Assembly: GCA_037043455.1 (NCBI GenBank)
Contig: JAWPHD010011472.1
Coordinates: 19,597-83,596, forward strand
Length of the DNA stretch: 64,000 nt
DNA from: Cyrtodaria siliqua
Lineage: Eukaryota; Mollusca; Bivalvia; Adapedonta; Hiatellidae
Direction of reading: 5' to 3'
The notes below the pieces were generated by a model, which was not told the DNA's origin, did not search any database, and worked only from the letters and a program-made list of their open reading frames with translations. A program made the translations under genes and the position numbers. Below are positions 21,998-34,525 of this stretch, piece after piece; the first letter of the stretch is position 1, and every line of letters starts with the position of its first letter.

Positions 21998-22318
21998 TTC
22001 ACGTGAAATTCACGTTTAAAATAAATTCATGTTACTTAATGGTTTACATTTTCACATGAATTTCATGTGAATTTCACGTTGTTTCTTCACATGAATTTCA
22101 CGTTGAAAATAATTTAACGTTAGTTAACGTTAGTGAATTGTTACCTTTTCATGTGAATTTCACGTGAACTTAACGTGAATTTAACGTGAATTTCACGTTA
22201 TTTTTTTTCACATGAATTTCACGTTGAAAATAATTTAACGTTAGTTAACGTTAGTGAATTGTTACCTTTTCATGTGAATTTCACGTTATTTTTTTTTCAC
22301 GTGAATTTCACGTTAAGG
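21998..22318. repeat. AACGTGAA/TTCACGTT palindromic array, copy 2
   Basis: Same vocabulary as 520-842: AACGTGAATTTCACGTT palindromes plus TTAACGTTAGTTAACGTTAG. A 121-bp segment is directly duplicated (from 22088 and 22209). Confidence 0.8.
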
Positions 22319-22329
22319 AATTTTGGTAT

Positions 22330-23350
22330 TATATGACGAGACTTTAATAAACTATAAAACCTGTGTATATCCACAATAAAAGCTGTTAAAACGTACAAGG
22401 TCACATCCTATATCCCATTTCAATGGCGTATATTTACGTACGTAGGACTTCAAAGGTATAGTTTATACAAATATCAAAAGATTAGGCAAACATTGTTATT
22501 TTATCCTACGCATGTATACACGGTAGATACTTCATTGTATTGTTAGGATGAGAATAGACCAGGAAGTCTTCCTTAAACTGAATTGAAAGAGGTTGTGAAT
22601 GAAATTGACCAACTATGATTGAAGTGAGTGTGTCGTTAAAAAGAAAATGTAATTTGAAGGTACCAGGATGTTTTTTACAAAGATGTAGAGCTCAGGCTAA
22701 CATTCATTTTGTTTCGTAAGATATCGTATATACGAGTAATTAGTATCGTTATACCTGCATACTTTAAATGTCTAAGTTCTCACGATTATTTATTTTGGAT
22801 TTTACAATGCTTCATCTAATCATCAGATATGGTATAGATCTAACAAATATCTCTTAATAACACCTGAATTATATAATAAAGCATTAACTCAAGTCAGTGT
22901 TTATATAATTAAACACGGTTAAAAACAATGAGTACATTTTAAAGGGCATTTCTCTATCAATAAGGTTGACTCACACACATTTTCTGATGAGAGTAATTGA
23001 TCGATACTTATATAGATGCCTGTGAATTCGTCTTATACATTCATACACAATCAGAGTCTCATTTAGCCATTATCCTAACACGGAAGAGGCTATGTATATT
23101 ACCAAATGAGGAGTATTTATTTCTGTGTTTTGGATTCCTAAATTACATACAAATCCGTAAAAGCCCTCTTTATTTCGAATTCTAGTGCCTGCACCACCAC
23201 AAACATCTCCAAGCTTTTAACTTCCTGTCTTTTTGCCGTTAAAGATCCCGTTGAACAATATTGTACTAATTATGAAAACTCTGGGGTTAATTTGTTTGGG
23301 TATATTACAATAAAACCGAGTTTGCTACTTTTATCTCTTGTTTGTGTTTA
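22330..23350. other. No recognisable feature
   Basis: AT-rich, no exon-like or repeat structure that I can support. Confidence 0.35.
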
Positions 23351-23369
23351 TTGCTTCCAAGGGACCCCT

Positions 23370-23850
23370 TTTCAGTATGTATTATTATTATTAACCCAGA
23401 GACAAGTACATCTGTCCCAAGAGAACCTCTATCATATCGAGGCATTGCGCTCGCATCATCAGTGTATAAATTATATAGTTCAATTTTGAATACTAGACTA
23501 ACGATATGGACCGACTTAAATGACAAAATTGCCGATGAGCAAACAGTTTTAGAAAAAAAGCTTAACACTACTGATCATTTATTCTCTTTAACGAATATTA
23601 TAGATATTAGAAACAAGTTAAATGTTATCAACATGCTGTGCATTTAATAACTTTCGAAAATAATTTGATTTCATAAAGAATAAACTTTAAAACAAAAACG
23701 TCTGCAAGATACTGGTGTTTCATATAAGATGTTGACAGCAAATCACTCTATTATATACAATAACACATCTACTAACTGGTTTAGTGTCAATTCTGGACTG
23801 CGGCAGAGGTGTTCCTTGTCGCCAATTCTCTTTAATGTCTCTGTATATTG
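23370..23850 (+). mobile_element. Non-LTR reverse transcriptase fragment
   Basis: 23400-23620 encodes PREPLSYRGIALASSVYKLY, IADEQ, and TTDHLFSLTNIID, matching the RT region before the catalytic block of CR1-like LINEs. After a deletion of the FxDxxxAxD block, 23729-23850 encodes NNTSTNWFSVNSGLRQ and SLSPILFNV, the GxRQGCxLSP block. Frameshifts and stops make it dead. Clade assignment is by general appearance only. Confidence 0.65.
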
Positions 23851-23939
23851 TTATATATTGGTACATTTTCAATTTCTTTTGTTTTCTTACTTAATTTTTG
23901 ATTCGGTGGTTCCACTACTCCGGCCGATAAAAGGCTCTG

Positions 23940-24165
23940 AGTAAAGGTTTCTGCTCAAACCCGGGCTAGAGGGCGTGAGCGGTAGCTAGCATATTTCACT
24001 ACCGCTCATGAACAGTCTCAATCAAACCGAGACTGCAATATTTCGTATGTGTCGTGCTTGGCCGTTTCCAAAGGTCCATTATCATACTCTTTTTTTATAG
24101 CACAGTGGCGTTGCGTGTGCAGTGTGGCGGCAGTAAAACGTCTCCCCGCGCTTGCAATCAGTACT
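23940..24165 (+). repeat. Double-hairpin dispersed repeat, copy 1
   Basis: Stem 1 is GAGCGGTAG (23977-23985) with CTACCGCTC (23999-24007). Stem 2 is CAGTCTC (24013-24019) with GAGACTG (24029-24035), loop AATCAAACC. Downstream TGTGCAGTGTGGCGGCAGTA and AACGTCTCCCCGCGCTTGCA match the minus-strand copy at 57290-57350. Other copies are at 56580-56880, 57420-57620 and 61745-61870. Confidence 0.75.
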
Positions 24166-24169
24166 GTTA

Positions 24170-25390
24170 TTCATTCAATTCATCTGTACTGTAGTCCAAC
24201 CACTTACCAACGTATTAGAACCCGCAGCCCTACACAGCGACTTGCCCAATAGTAGACGTCTTAGCCTACGCAGCCACCTAGCCAACGTAAAAATTATTTA
24301 TTTCGGAAACCGGGTGATACTAAGGCCTTTCTCTTGAACGCGGCGGATATCTTCGGGCTTTTCTGTCAAATAACGACAACCATAGCGTATAATGATACGA
24401 TAGAGGATTCACATAACATGATTATAACCACAGGTACCTATACAAACATTTACCCTAGAAATATGTCCGATCAGTACTGATATAATGAATTTAGAATATA
24501 CTTATTTATTATTTGAGAGTATTAAATTCATAATGTACGTAGTACGTAATTCTGTATCTTAAGTATATACACAAGTTCATTAACAGAACGCGGTCATTCA
24601 AAAACATGTAACAAATTGAAAATAAACAAACATTTTAAATGTGTGTTTTCAGACGTAATAAGGCAAACACACTACCTATGTTTAAAATCTGATTCTTACC
24701 CGACTGTAAGAGTCTTTCTTTTTACATGGCCATCGATGTATATCATATCGGATAATAGTGTGTGGAGGTTTACATATTAAGTGTCAAATATATTTTACCT
24801 GTACGTATATATCACAAATGACGTGAACGCATCAACAGAAACATCGTGTAATATAATACATTTGTATAACTGGATTTGTTAAAATAAATATTGACGTGTT
24901 ATACGCCAAAGTATGATATAAAGGTAAGATACTTGTAATGCAGTTGTGTGAGAGAATTAAAAGTTTGTTGTGGTGAAATTTGATCATATCTTTAAACATA
25001 TTTATTAATGGCTAGTGGTCAAACGAATTGTAAAAATATTTAGATGTGCGCAAGTGTAATTTAAAATACAAAAACGCACGAAGTCAAGGCGGTACCGATA
25101 CCGTTGTAATTATTCTTCTAGATATTTTTATTTTGTGTTTGTCTTAAATGAACCTAATGTGCCGTGTTGCACTTCATTTTTAGACGAAAGACACTTGCTA
25201 ATCAGAGACATTCAGTTATTGCGATCGTCGTCATTCCTACAGCAATTCAGCATGGCCAGTGTTAATTAGTTCACCTTATTATTTCGGCAACTCGCCACAC
25301 GTCATCAAAGTCGTCAATAAACAGTCGTCAATATCATTCGTTCTCAAATGAAGTGTATCTAGATATATTGCCATTGAAATTAAAATCTGC
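24170..25390. other. No recognisable feature
   Basis: AT-rich DNA between a repeat and a LINE remnant. No supported gene. Confidence 0.35.
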
Positions 25391-25429
25391 CATGTCGAGA
25401 ATAAGATTATCCTCGAACAGACTTCAAAA

Positions 25430-26042
25430 TTGAAACTGGCAGATATTCACAAAATAGAACTGATAGAAATCAAAGATATTGTACATTGTGTAATAGTACC
25501 GACTTTGAAGATGAATACCATTTTACTTTAATTTGTCCTTTGTACGAACAATTACATATTAAGCTATATGTTAAACAATATTATTACAGACATCCAAGTG
25601 TTTAGAATTTTTATTCAGCTGATGCAATCTTCAAACCAGCAAGAGCTTTTTACGTTATCTAGGTTTGTTAGTGAAGCTTTTATTATTCGCAAAGCTGCAA
25701 TGTATAATGAGTAACAAATGTATGTTCATCCTCATTGGACATGACATGTAAACTATTAAAACTTAAAATAGTAACATCAACTATGTAATAGGAATAGTTA
25801 AATCATTATAACAGGTAAATACGTGCGCCAGAGTGAATGTGTGAGACATTTTGGGGCGTCAGAATGAATGGGTGGGTTGTATGAGTGTATCGTATGTATG
25901 ATTTGTGTGTTTGTACTTTTTCATTGTTTAATGTAAAAATTGAAGTGACCTGTCACATATTAACAAATGTAATATGTATTTATATGACAAGAAACATTTG
26001 TTGAAGTCATTAATAAAGAATATGTTCTTTTCTGTTCTGTTC
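25430..26042 (+). mobile_element. CR1-like LINE C-terminus and 3' UTR
   Basis: 25474-25566 encodes YCTLCNSTDFEDEYHF and ICPLYEQL, the Cx2C...DExHF...C knuckle typical of the C-terminus of CR1/L2-like LINE ORF2. A coding remnant follows to about 25715, then a UTR ending at 26042 in TTCTTTTCTGTTCTGTTCC. The TTCTGTTCTGTT end also terminates the minus-strand LINE at 44453, so the two are related. Confidence 0.7.
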
Positions 26043-26546
26043 CTTAACTTTAACAGTCACACACTCAGGCAGCGTTCATGCACACATGTTAGGAATCAAG
26101 TAATTAAAATCGATTGCGAAATAATATTCACTAGGTCTGCATGCCTTTGAATGGGGATCCTATTACTTGCTAAACAACTTGTAACGGTATGTTTGAATGA
26201 TTTGTTGTTCAACCGGTACCCGTATGTTAGTCTGGTTGCCTAAATTACGTTAAGAAAATCCTACGTGTATTGTGTTATTGTAGGTAAATATTTAATATGC
26301 CTACACACTTTTAACGTGTTGAATAATGGACTGTGGGTTATTTCTCAATTTAATTTTAACAAAACATACGCAGTACATGTTTAGCGTATACAAGTCTAAT
26401 GTTGGAATTTGTAATCTATATTTGCTGGTGCCTTTTTTGAGGGTTTTTGGTGTAGGTATGTACTTAGAACGCATCGAAAACAAGTTAACAAATGATAACA
26501 TTTACAATGCTGATAGTATATCGACAAAAATGATTAACTGTGTATA

Positions 26547-26613
26547 TAGCCTAGTGTTAAGGCTAAGGGATTGCCAATCCAAACGAAAGGTTCGAATCTC
26601 GTTTAGGCCATAC
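26547..26613 (+). repeat. tRNA-like pseudogene or SINE head
   Basis: TAGTGTTAAGGCTAAGG resembles a Pol III A box, and GGTTCGAATCTC, 36 bases on, is a good B box. The cloverleaf cannot be completed, so it is not called as a functional tRNA. Confidence 0.4.
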
Positions 26614-26619
26614 GATTTT

Positions 26620-27290
26620 TCAGTGAATCGGCGTGTATTTTTGATGTTACTTCACAGGTAAAAGAAATAAAAAAACAGGTTCGCTATAAAACAGTGTCCA
26701 TTTTCCCTCGGTTATTACCAGCCAGGGTCCGTTACAAGTCCAACCAGGATCAAGGTTACAAGGAGCAGCCGTGGTTAAGCGCCGTTTACTAGTCAAATTC
26801 CAGTACATCAAAGGAGCCCGGTCCATGGCTAAGATTAAACCATAACACTTTTATTTAAAAAAACATGATCTATGGTATTTTATTACAAATAAACCTACTA
26901 TGTTATAAAAAAGTATTATGCAACACAGATCCACAGATGTATTTTACTAAAATATGGCTTCATTTGGGCATCAGTTGTAAAACATATAAAACCTACATTT
27001 TGCACTAAAACCATTTAAATTGAATGATGTATAATGTCAACAGGGGCTTCTTTCAATAATCCGTGGAGAGTTCAACTCTAGTTTTATTTGTTTTGGCACT
27101 TTAATTCTTGGAAGTTTGGAGGAAGTACAGGAGACATCAATGTATTAGCTCTTACATGACAGTGATGCTGTAAGCACCTTCTCTCAAAGATGAAATATCC
27201 AAAATCAGGAAATTACAACCGAACTATCATTATTCAAGTAAATAGACTCTGCTTTTTTCGTCCCAATACTCCCAACATATCCTCTTTGCA
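26620..27290. other. No recognisable gene
   Basis: A GC-richer patch at 26700-26830 has no reading frame or repeat partner in the window. Confidence 0.35.
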
Positions 27291-28960
27291 GTATTGATAT
27301 TCTTTTGCGTTCGGATTGTTTCCAAGAAAATGTAGGGTGCTTGATGTCTTCATTTTCTTTTCGCGAATGCTTACTGTGTGCAAAAGACTTTAATAGTAAA
27401 GTTTTCGTCTGTATTACTGATGCAAAACAGGCATTTGATCGTGTTTGGCACGATGGTTTGTTTTTAAATGTGTCTGATCTTGGAATCGATCCCGATATTT
27501 TCAAGGCAATTGTTAACCTCTAAACGAACGTGAAAATTTGTGTTAGATTCAATGGCATATATTCTGAAAGCCTAGACGTTAAACAGGGTACCCGCCAAAG
27601 GAGGAATATCTAGCCCATATGTGTATCTAATTTACATAAACGGTATAATTCAAGAGCTAGATAATTCAGGTTTGGGATTTTGTATAATAGATATAAAGTG
27701 TGGCTGTCTGGCAGTAGACGACGACATGATCCTGATGTCTTTCTCATAAAACGGACTTGATAAAATGATGGACATTTGTTGGCAATATTCATGCAAATGG
27801 CGGTATTTGTACAATCCAAATAAATGTGCAGTGGTTGTCTTTAATGAAAGTAAACGGGATTATGAAACAAGTAATAAAACTTGGAAAATTGGTCCTCACA
27901 AGGTGGAAGAAACATGTAATTTTTATATTCATCTTGGTATAAATTGTAATAAATATATGAATATAAAAACAAACGTAACTGAATTATCTGCGAGACTTCG
28001 ACGTACATATTTAAGCCTTTTAAACTCAGGTATACATGTAAATGGACTGCATCCGATGAATTTCTTAAAGATGTAAAAATCTATTGTACTTCCAAAGGCA
28101 TTATATATCGATGTGAGTTATGGTGTGAACTGTCTCGAACTGATATTTTACAATTAAAGAGAGCTCATCGCTTTTGTATCAAATTCATGCAATCTATTCC
28201 TATACAGTTTAGGACTGATATTTCGTTAAGTCTTATTGGAGCAAAAACATTAGAAAGCGAAAAAGAGTTTAGGTTCTTTGGTCAGCTATGCCGTTGTGTA
28301 TATACTAATGTAGTAAGAGACATCTTTCTTTTTAGACTTGTTCACTTTAATGTAAATCCGTTGGAGAAAAAAGGTTTTGTCCCTGACATTTATTGAATTT
28401 TACATAAATATTCATTATTGAACTTTTATGAAAACATTTTGTTAACGGGTAGTTTTCCTTCAAAATGTGCGTGGAAGCGAGCCATCAGTGTGTGGTAAAG
28501 AGGAATCCGATCGGAATTGCCGACTTCAATAGGAAAATAATTTAATATCGTTTTTACTTGTTAAATGCACGTTACAAGATATATGCAAACTATGGCAAAT
28601 GTGCAAGGAGTTTCTAAAGTATAAAGCAAAATGTCAAACAACGATTGTTATTATATCAAAATTGTTTACTAATGGCACGTATACCCAAGCTTGTAATAAA
28701 TGTAAGCGAGACGTCAGTGCGCTAGTAGAACATACGCTTTTCTTCATGGAAAAAGTTTTATACTAGGGTGGGGACTAGGGTAGGGACTGTGGTGTTTGAA
28801 GAATTTATCTCTTTATCACCAAAACTTCATATCTTGACCATGATAGCTGGTCTGCAACCTTATGTAATGGATGACAATTGTAATCTATCATGTCTCAAAA
28901 TAGCTGTAAATGCATTTGATATGGTGAATCGTGTGAATATTGAATCACGTTACGTTTAAA
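27290..28960 (+). mobile_element. Degenerate non-LTR retrotransposon ORF2
   Basis: In order: RT segment with VFVCITDAKQAFDRVWHDGL (27405-27464), KQGT followed by a frameshifted SSP block (about 27580-27610), a lost YxDD region, then KWRYLYNPNKCAVVVFNES (27790-27850), thumb-like sequence (LSARLRRTYLSLLNSG), and a C-terminal segment (28187-28400). CNKCKRDVSALVEHTLF at 28690 is the usual Cys knuckle. Each block is in a different frame with stops between. A truncated, inactive copy. Confidence 0.7.
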
Positions 28961-29099
28961 TACAAATACTTTTTTAAAAAAACAACACGTTTTATCCTTG
29001 TGCAGTATTTTTTTATATCGCTTGGAATACGAAATAAGTAATGTGATATATCTACAATTGTTTGGATGCATATGCATTCATATATATTACTAGGAATCT

Positions 29100-29287
29100 T
29101 TATGTGAGGAAGCTATCCAGCTGGCTTGCGGAACGTCGGTGGTTCTACCCAGGTGCCCGCCCGTGCACGAAAATTGCCCAGAGGGGCACCTGGGGTCTTC
29201 CTCCACCAATGGAAGCTGGAAAGTCGCCATATGACCTTAGCTGTTGGTGCGACTATAAAATCCAATTCAATCAATCAATCAATCATA
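29100..29287 (+). mobile_element. Short interspersed repeat with AATC tail
   Basis: Contains GGTTCTACCCAGGTGCCCGC (a B-box-like GGTTCTACCC), GGGGCACCTGGGGTCTTCCT, GCTGGAAAGTCGCCATATGA and ends in (CAAT)n. I recall this repeat type from bivalve genomes. The terminal tetranucleotide run points to LINE-driven retroposition. Confidence 0.6.
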
Positions 29288-29394
29288 TATATTATCACAA
29301 TCTTAAGTGTGATTTTAACAATTTTGAGATTGATTATTAGTGATTCGACTGCAAATGTTGTATTAAGAAACGAAACATTATACATAAATTAGCT

Positions 29395-30270
29395 ATTTCT
29401 AAATATAATGTATGTAATGTATGTCATTGTTATTAACTTATATGTCATGTTTGTAAACTTATGTACGTATTAATCATTATGATAAAAAGTAGATTGACCA
29501 TTTTACTTAGAAATGTTTTTTGGTGGCGAATGCACACACATTGGTAATATGGACCGTCAGTAAAGAGTTTTCATTTACTGGGACTGCATGTCTTGTAGTT
29601 TGACTGTCAGCGAAGTGTTTTCATTTACTGGGTTGAAACGTGTCTTCACTCAACAACGGGTATCTATGTCATTCTTTGTTTAAAGTATGTGGTAGACAAA
29701 CTAAGTTAAAGTAGTCAGCAATGAATTGCAACTATTAATAACTATTAAAAATCCGAGGTGGTGGATTAATAGTCATGCACATCTGTACTTAATATTCACA
29801 TTATAAGATATATGTTTATCATTCTGCAAGATTGTGTGAAATGGGTTGTACCGAGTACTATATGGTGCGATCATCACAACATTAGCAGTTATATAAATTC
29901 TGTAAGAAAACAATATGTGATGCGAAATATACTCAATGCTATAGGGTGTGATTGTCATAGTCTTAGGTTTGATCAACTGTGATTACGGTCCATGATCTTT
30001 TACATTCTGCATAAGAGTGTGTGACGATGAACCGCTTATCATAGTTGCGTTATTTAACTTTATATAATATGCACAGTAATAATTAATATCATTGTGTATG
30101 TAAAATATATGTTACATTACCTTTCATCAATTTAGATGATGTTGTGTTTCTTAAATCTATTATGTATGTCTCCTACTCTGGAGTAATTACAGACATAATT
30201 TACTAGAGTAAATAATGTACGTAGTATGTAGTCACTATTGTGCCATATTTCATCTTATGTATCATGCTTT
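29395..30270. other. No gene; weak local duplications
   Basis: GTCAG(T/C)(A/G)AAG(A/T)GTTTTCATTTACT occurs twice, about 60 bp apart, at 29560-29630. A roughly 95-bp degenerate doublet (ATTCTG(C/T)AAGA...TATA(T/G)GG(T/G)(G)TG) covers 29820-29960. Confidence 0.4.
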
Positions 30271-30271
30271 G

Positions 30272-30278
<7 letters not shown>

Positions 30279-30328
<50 letters not shown>

Positions 30329-30330
30329 GT
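30279..30330. repeat. (GT)n microsatellite
   Basis: About 22 GT units, with flanking ATGTATGT variants. Confidence 0.95.
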
Positions 30331-30588
30331 TTATCTTGTATTTGTAGTTATCCTTTCTGTATTGTTATATATATATGTATGCTTTCCAATTGGGAAGAAA
30401 ATAAAAGATAAACCAATGATAGAGTTTAAGTAACATTTAAGAACAACATCATTTCAAGTATGCACCTATAACGAAACTAGTTACTTCTTTATAGCGTTTA
30501 ACAAATATGAAATAATATAAAAACAAAAGATATGTTGGCTCTATATGATTTTAGGATGCTACCTTCATATGATTTAAACATGCGATTG

Positions 30589-30943
30589 TTAAAGGGAGTA
30601 CATCAGGCTTTGCATGGGGTTCTAGGAGTCTGACTTAAAACTGACAAATAATGGTATTTTATATTCTGATGAGCCTAAACATAATGAATGAGCTTACAAA
30701 TGATCCCTTATTTGCGAAGAAATTCATTCTGCACAGTAATATGTGCTATCCTAGGTGATGCACCAGGGTTAATTTCAGCCATTTATGTCCGATTCCGTCC
30801 TAGCTATATGGTGTATTTAAAGTTTAGACATTAACAAAATGGTTCCAACATCATATTATGATTGATGTAAGTGTTTTATCATGAATTGGAACTATTTTAT
30901 AATTTAAGACATTTCTTGAAAAATCCTGATGTACCCCCTTTAA
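30589..30943. mobile_element. MITE with TTAA target site
   Basis: TTAAAGGGAGTACATCAGG at the left and CCTGATGTACCCCCTTTAA at the right are near-perfect inverted termini with TTAA at each end. TTAA duplications mark piggyBac and Kolobok superfamilies (established knowledge). No coding sequence inside about 350 bp. Confidence 0.7.
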
Positions 30944-31311
30944 CGACACATTAACAAATAGTTAGTAGATTTCATTCTCATCCAATGTAGTCTAAGGAAG
31001 ACTTCCTTGTCTATTTTCATATTTACAACACAACACATGACCTTCCGCTTACCCTTGTAGGATAAGGTTACAATGTTTACCTGACATTTTCCAATTTGTA
31101 TAATATATGCTTTTAAATTCGCACGTACGTCAACTTTCGCAGTTCACATTGTTAGTGACCTAGTACGTTTACATTTTCTTATTTTGTTTGTATAGCAACA
31201 TGTAAACAAGTCCTTAGGTGCGAATGGACAGGTTAGCTGTTTAACGCATAATTTCAGCAGTATCAACATATTTAATCCCTCCAAAACACTTCAACAGTCC
31301 ATTGCCCAAGT

Positions 31312-31406
31312 AAGGCGGGAGTATACAACATCCAGGATCCAATCGGGAATCAAAACTGGGGCCTCTGCGACTAGAGCCAAGTATACTAACCACTCGGCCA
31401 CCGCAT
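31312..31406 (-). repeat. tRNA-derived SINE head (minus)
   Basis: On the minus strand GCGGTGGCCGAGTGGTTAG is a Leu/Ser-type tRNA 5' half (A box), and CCCCAGTTTTGATTCCCGAT contains a slightly decayed B box. Acceptor pairing is poor, so this is called SINE or pseudo-tRNA rather than a tRNA gene. Confidence 0.5.
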
Positions 31407-31437
31407 CACAATAGCATGATACAGATTTTAAATTGAC

Positions 31438-31512
31438 ATGATATTTATATTGCTTAAAGCCTGAGAAAAAAGATATTCGGATGATTTGATATTTATATTG
31501 CTTAAAGCCTGA
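31438..31512. repeat. 26-bp direct repeat pair
   Basis: TGATATTTATATTGCTTAAA and GCCTGA occurs at about 31438 and again at about 31487. Confidence 0.7.
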
Positions 31513-31569
31513 CAAACAAGAGCATCAAGAATTGCAGGGCAATCCATAGTCCTTCACCGGCCCAGACAA

Positions 31570-34435
31570 ACATTTTCCAGACATTTTCTATAATGGAGGT
31601 CAAAGATCAAGGTCAAGGTCACAATGCCCTTATTTTGGTACGCGACACACCGCTATCCCAAGATGTATTCACATACCACGTTTGATGTCTCTAAGTGTTA
31701 CAGTATTGAAAATACGGTCTGGACAAGCATTTCCTATGATAGAGGTCACAGGTCAAGGTCACAATGACCTTATTTTGGTACACGACACACTGATATCCCA
31801 AGTTGTATTCACATACCAAGTTTGGTATCTCTAAGTGTTATAATAATAAAAATACGGTCCGGACAAGCATTTTATATGGCAGAGGTCACAGGTCAAGGTC
31901 ACAATGACCTTATTTTGGTATGCGACCTATCGCTATCCCAAGATGTATTAACATACCAAGTTTGGTATCTCTAAGTGTTATAGTATTAAAAATACGGTCT
32001 GGACAAGCATTTTCTATGACAGAGGTCACAGGTCAAGGTCAAGGACACATTGACATTATTTTGGTACGCGACACACCGCTATCCCAAGATGTATTTACAT
32101 ATCAAGTTTGGTATCTCTAAGTGTTACAGTATTAAAAATACCGTCAGGACAAGCATTTTATATGCATTTTACAGAGGTCACAGGTCAAGGTCACAATGAT
32201 TTTACTTTGGTACGCGACACACCGCTGTCCCAATATGTATTCACATACCAAGATTGGTATCTCTAAGTGTTATACAATTGAAAAAACGGCCAGGACAATC
32301 ATTTTATATGACAGAGGTCACAAGACAAGGTCACATTGATCTTATTTTGGTACGCGATACACGACTTTCCCAAGATGTATTCACATACCAAGTTTGATAT
32401 CTCTAAGTGTTATAGTATTAAAAATACGGTCCGGATAAGAATTTTCTATGACAGAGGTCACATGTCAAGGTCACAATGACCTTATTTTGGTACGCGACAC
32501 ATTGCTATCCCAAGATATATTCACACATTAAGTTTGGTATCTCTAAGTGTTATAGTATTAAAAATGCGGTCTGGACAAACATTTTTCTATGACAGAGGTC
32601 ACATGTCAAGGTCAAGGTCACAGTGACCTTATTTTGGTACGTCACACACCATTATCCCAAGATGTATCCACATCCCAAGTTTTGTATCTATAAGTGTTAT
32701 AGTATTGAAAATACGGTCTGGACAAGCATTTTCTATGACAGTGGTCACATGTCAAGGTCATAGTGACCGTGTTTTGGTACGCGACACACCGCTATCCCAA
32801 GATGTATCCACATACCAAGTTTGGTATCTCTAAGTGTTATAGTATTGAAAATACGATCCGGATAAGATTCTTCTATGACAGAGGTCACAGATCAAGGTCA
32901 CAATGACCTTATTTTGGTACACGACAAACCGATATCCCAAGTTGTTTTCACATACCAAGTTTGATATCTCTAAGTATAACAGTATTGAAATACGGTCCGG
33001 ACAAGCATTTTCAATGACAGAGGTCACAGGTCAAGGTCACAATGACCTTATTTTGGTACGCGACCTATCGCTATCCCAAGATGTATCAACATACAAAGTT
33101 TGATATCTCTAAGTGTAATAGTATGAAAAATACGGTCCGGAAAAGCATTTTCTATGACAGAGGTCACAGGTTAAGGTCAAGGTCACAGTGACTTATTTTG
33201 ATAAGCGACACAAAGCTATCCCAAGATGTATTCACATACCAAGTTTGGTATCTCTAAGTGTTATGGTATTGAAAATACGGTCAGGACAAGCATTTTCTAT
33301 GCATTTTCTATGACAGAGGTCACAAGTCAAGGTCACAATGATTTTATTTTGGTACGCGACACATCGCTGTCCCAAGATGTATTCACATACCAAGATTGGT
33401 ATCTCTAAGTGTTATAGTATTGAAAAAACGGCCAGGACAATCATTTTATATGACAGAGGTCACACGACAAGGTCAAGGTCACATTCCCAAGATGTATTCA
33501 CATATCAAGTTTGGTATCTCTAAGTGTTATAGTATTAAAAATACGGTCCGGATAAGAATTTTCTATGACAGAGGTCACATGTCAAGGTCACAATGACCTT
33601 ATTTTGATACGCGACACATTGCTATCCCAAGATGTATTCACATATTAAGTTTAGTATCTCTAAGTGTTAAAGTATTATAAATACGGTCCGGACAAGCATT
33701 TTCTATGACAGAGGTCACAGGTCAAGGTCACAGTAACTTATTTTGGTACGAGACACACTACTATCCCAAGATGTATCCACATACCAAGTTTGGTATCTCT
33801 AAGTGTTATAGTATTGAAAATACGGTCCGGGCAAGCATCTTCTATGACAGAGGTCACAGGTCAAGGTCACAATGACTTTTTTTTGGTACGCGACATACCG
33901 CTATCCCAAGATGTATTCACATACCAAGTTTGGTATCTCTAAGTATTATAGTATTGAAAATACGGCCCGGACAAACATTTACTATGCATTTTCTATAACA
34001 GAAGTCACATGTCAAGGTCAAGGTCACAAAGACCTTATTTTGGTAGGCGACACACCGCTATCCCAAGATGTATTCACATACCAAGTTTGGTATCTCTAAG
34101 TGTTATAGTAGTGAAAAACGGTCCGGACAAGTATTTTCTATGACAGAGGTCACAGGTCAAGGTCAAGGTCACAATGACCTTATTTTGGTACGCGACACAC
34201 CGCTATCTCAAGATGTATTCAAATACCAAGTTTGATATCTCTAAGTGTAATAGTATTGAAAATACGGTCCGGACAAGCATTTTCTATGACAGAGGTCACA
34301 GGTCAAGGTCAAGGTCACAGTGACCTTATTGTTGTATGCGACACCCACTCTTCCAAGATGTATCCACATACCAAGTTTGGTATCTCAAAGTCTTATAGTA
34401 TTGAAAATATGGCACGGACAAGTATTTCGGAAGGA
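31570..34435 (+). repeat. Tandem array, about 142 bp, 20 copies, dense in AGGTCA half-sites
   Basis: Each unit reads: TATGACAGAGGTCACAGGTC, AAGGTCACAATGACCTT, ATTTTGGTACGCGACACACC, GCTATCCCAAGATGTATTCA, CATACCAAGTTTGGTATCTC, TAAGTGTTATAGTATTGAAA, ATACGGTCCGGACAAGCATT. Copies differ by point changes and small indels. About half carry an extra AAGGTC. The inverted AGGTCA-nnn-TGACCT site is intact at 31756, 31896, 32468, 32615, 32895, 33034, 33585, 34166 and 34312. The array ends in a (GGAC)/(GGAA) run. Open frames across it are by-products. Confidence 0.95.
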
Positions 34436-34525
34436 CGGACGGACGGACGGAAGGAAGGAAGGACGGACGGACGAACAGGGTGCAAACTTATAGTCCCTCA
34501 CGGGACCGATGGGGGACTAAAAAAA
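34436..34525 (+). mobile_element. Terminal GGAC run and hairpin of the array-bearing element
   Basis: GGACGGACGGAC with GGAAGGAAGG blocks, then TAGTCCC (about 34481) facing GGGGACTA (about 34510). I recall this GGAC-run-plus-hairpin ending from bivalve repeats. It suggests the array sits inside a larger mobile element. Confidence 0.55.

Noticed and set aside
31312..31406. Functional tRNA-Leu/Ser gene (minus)
   Set aside because: Decayed B box and acceptor stem mismatches.
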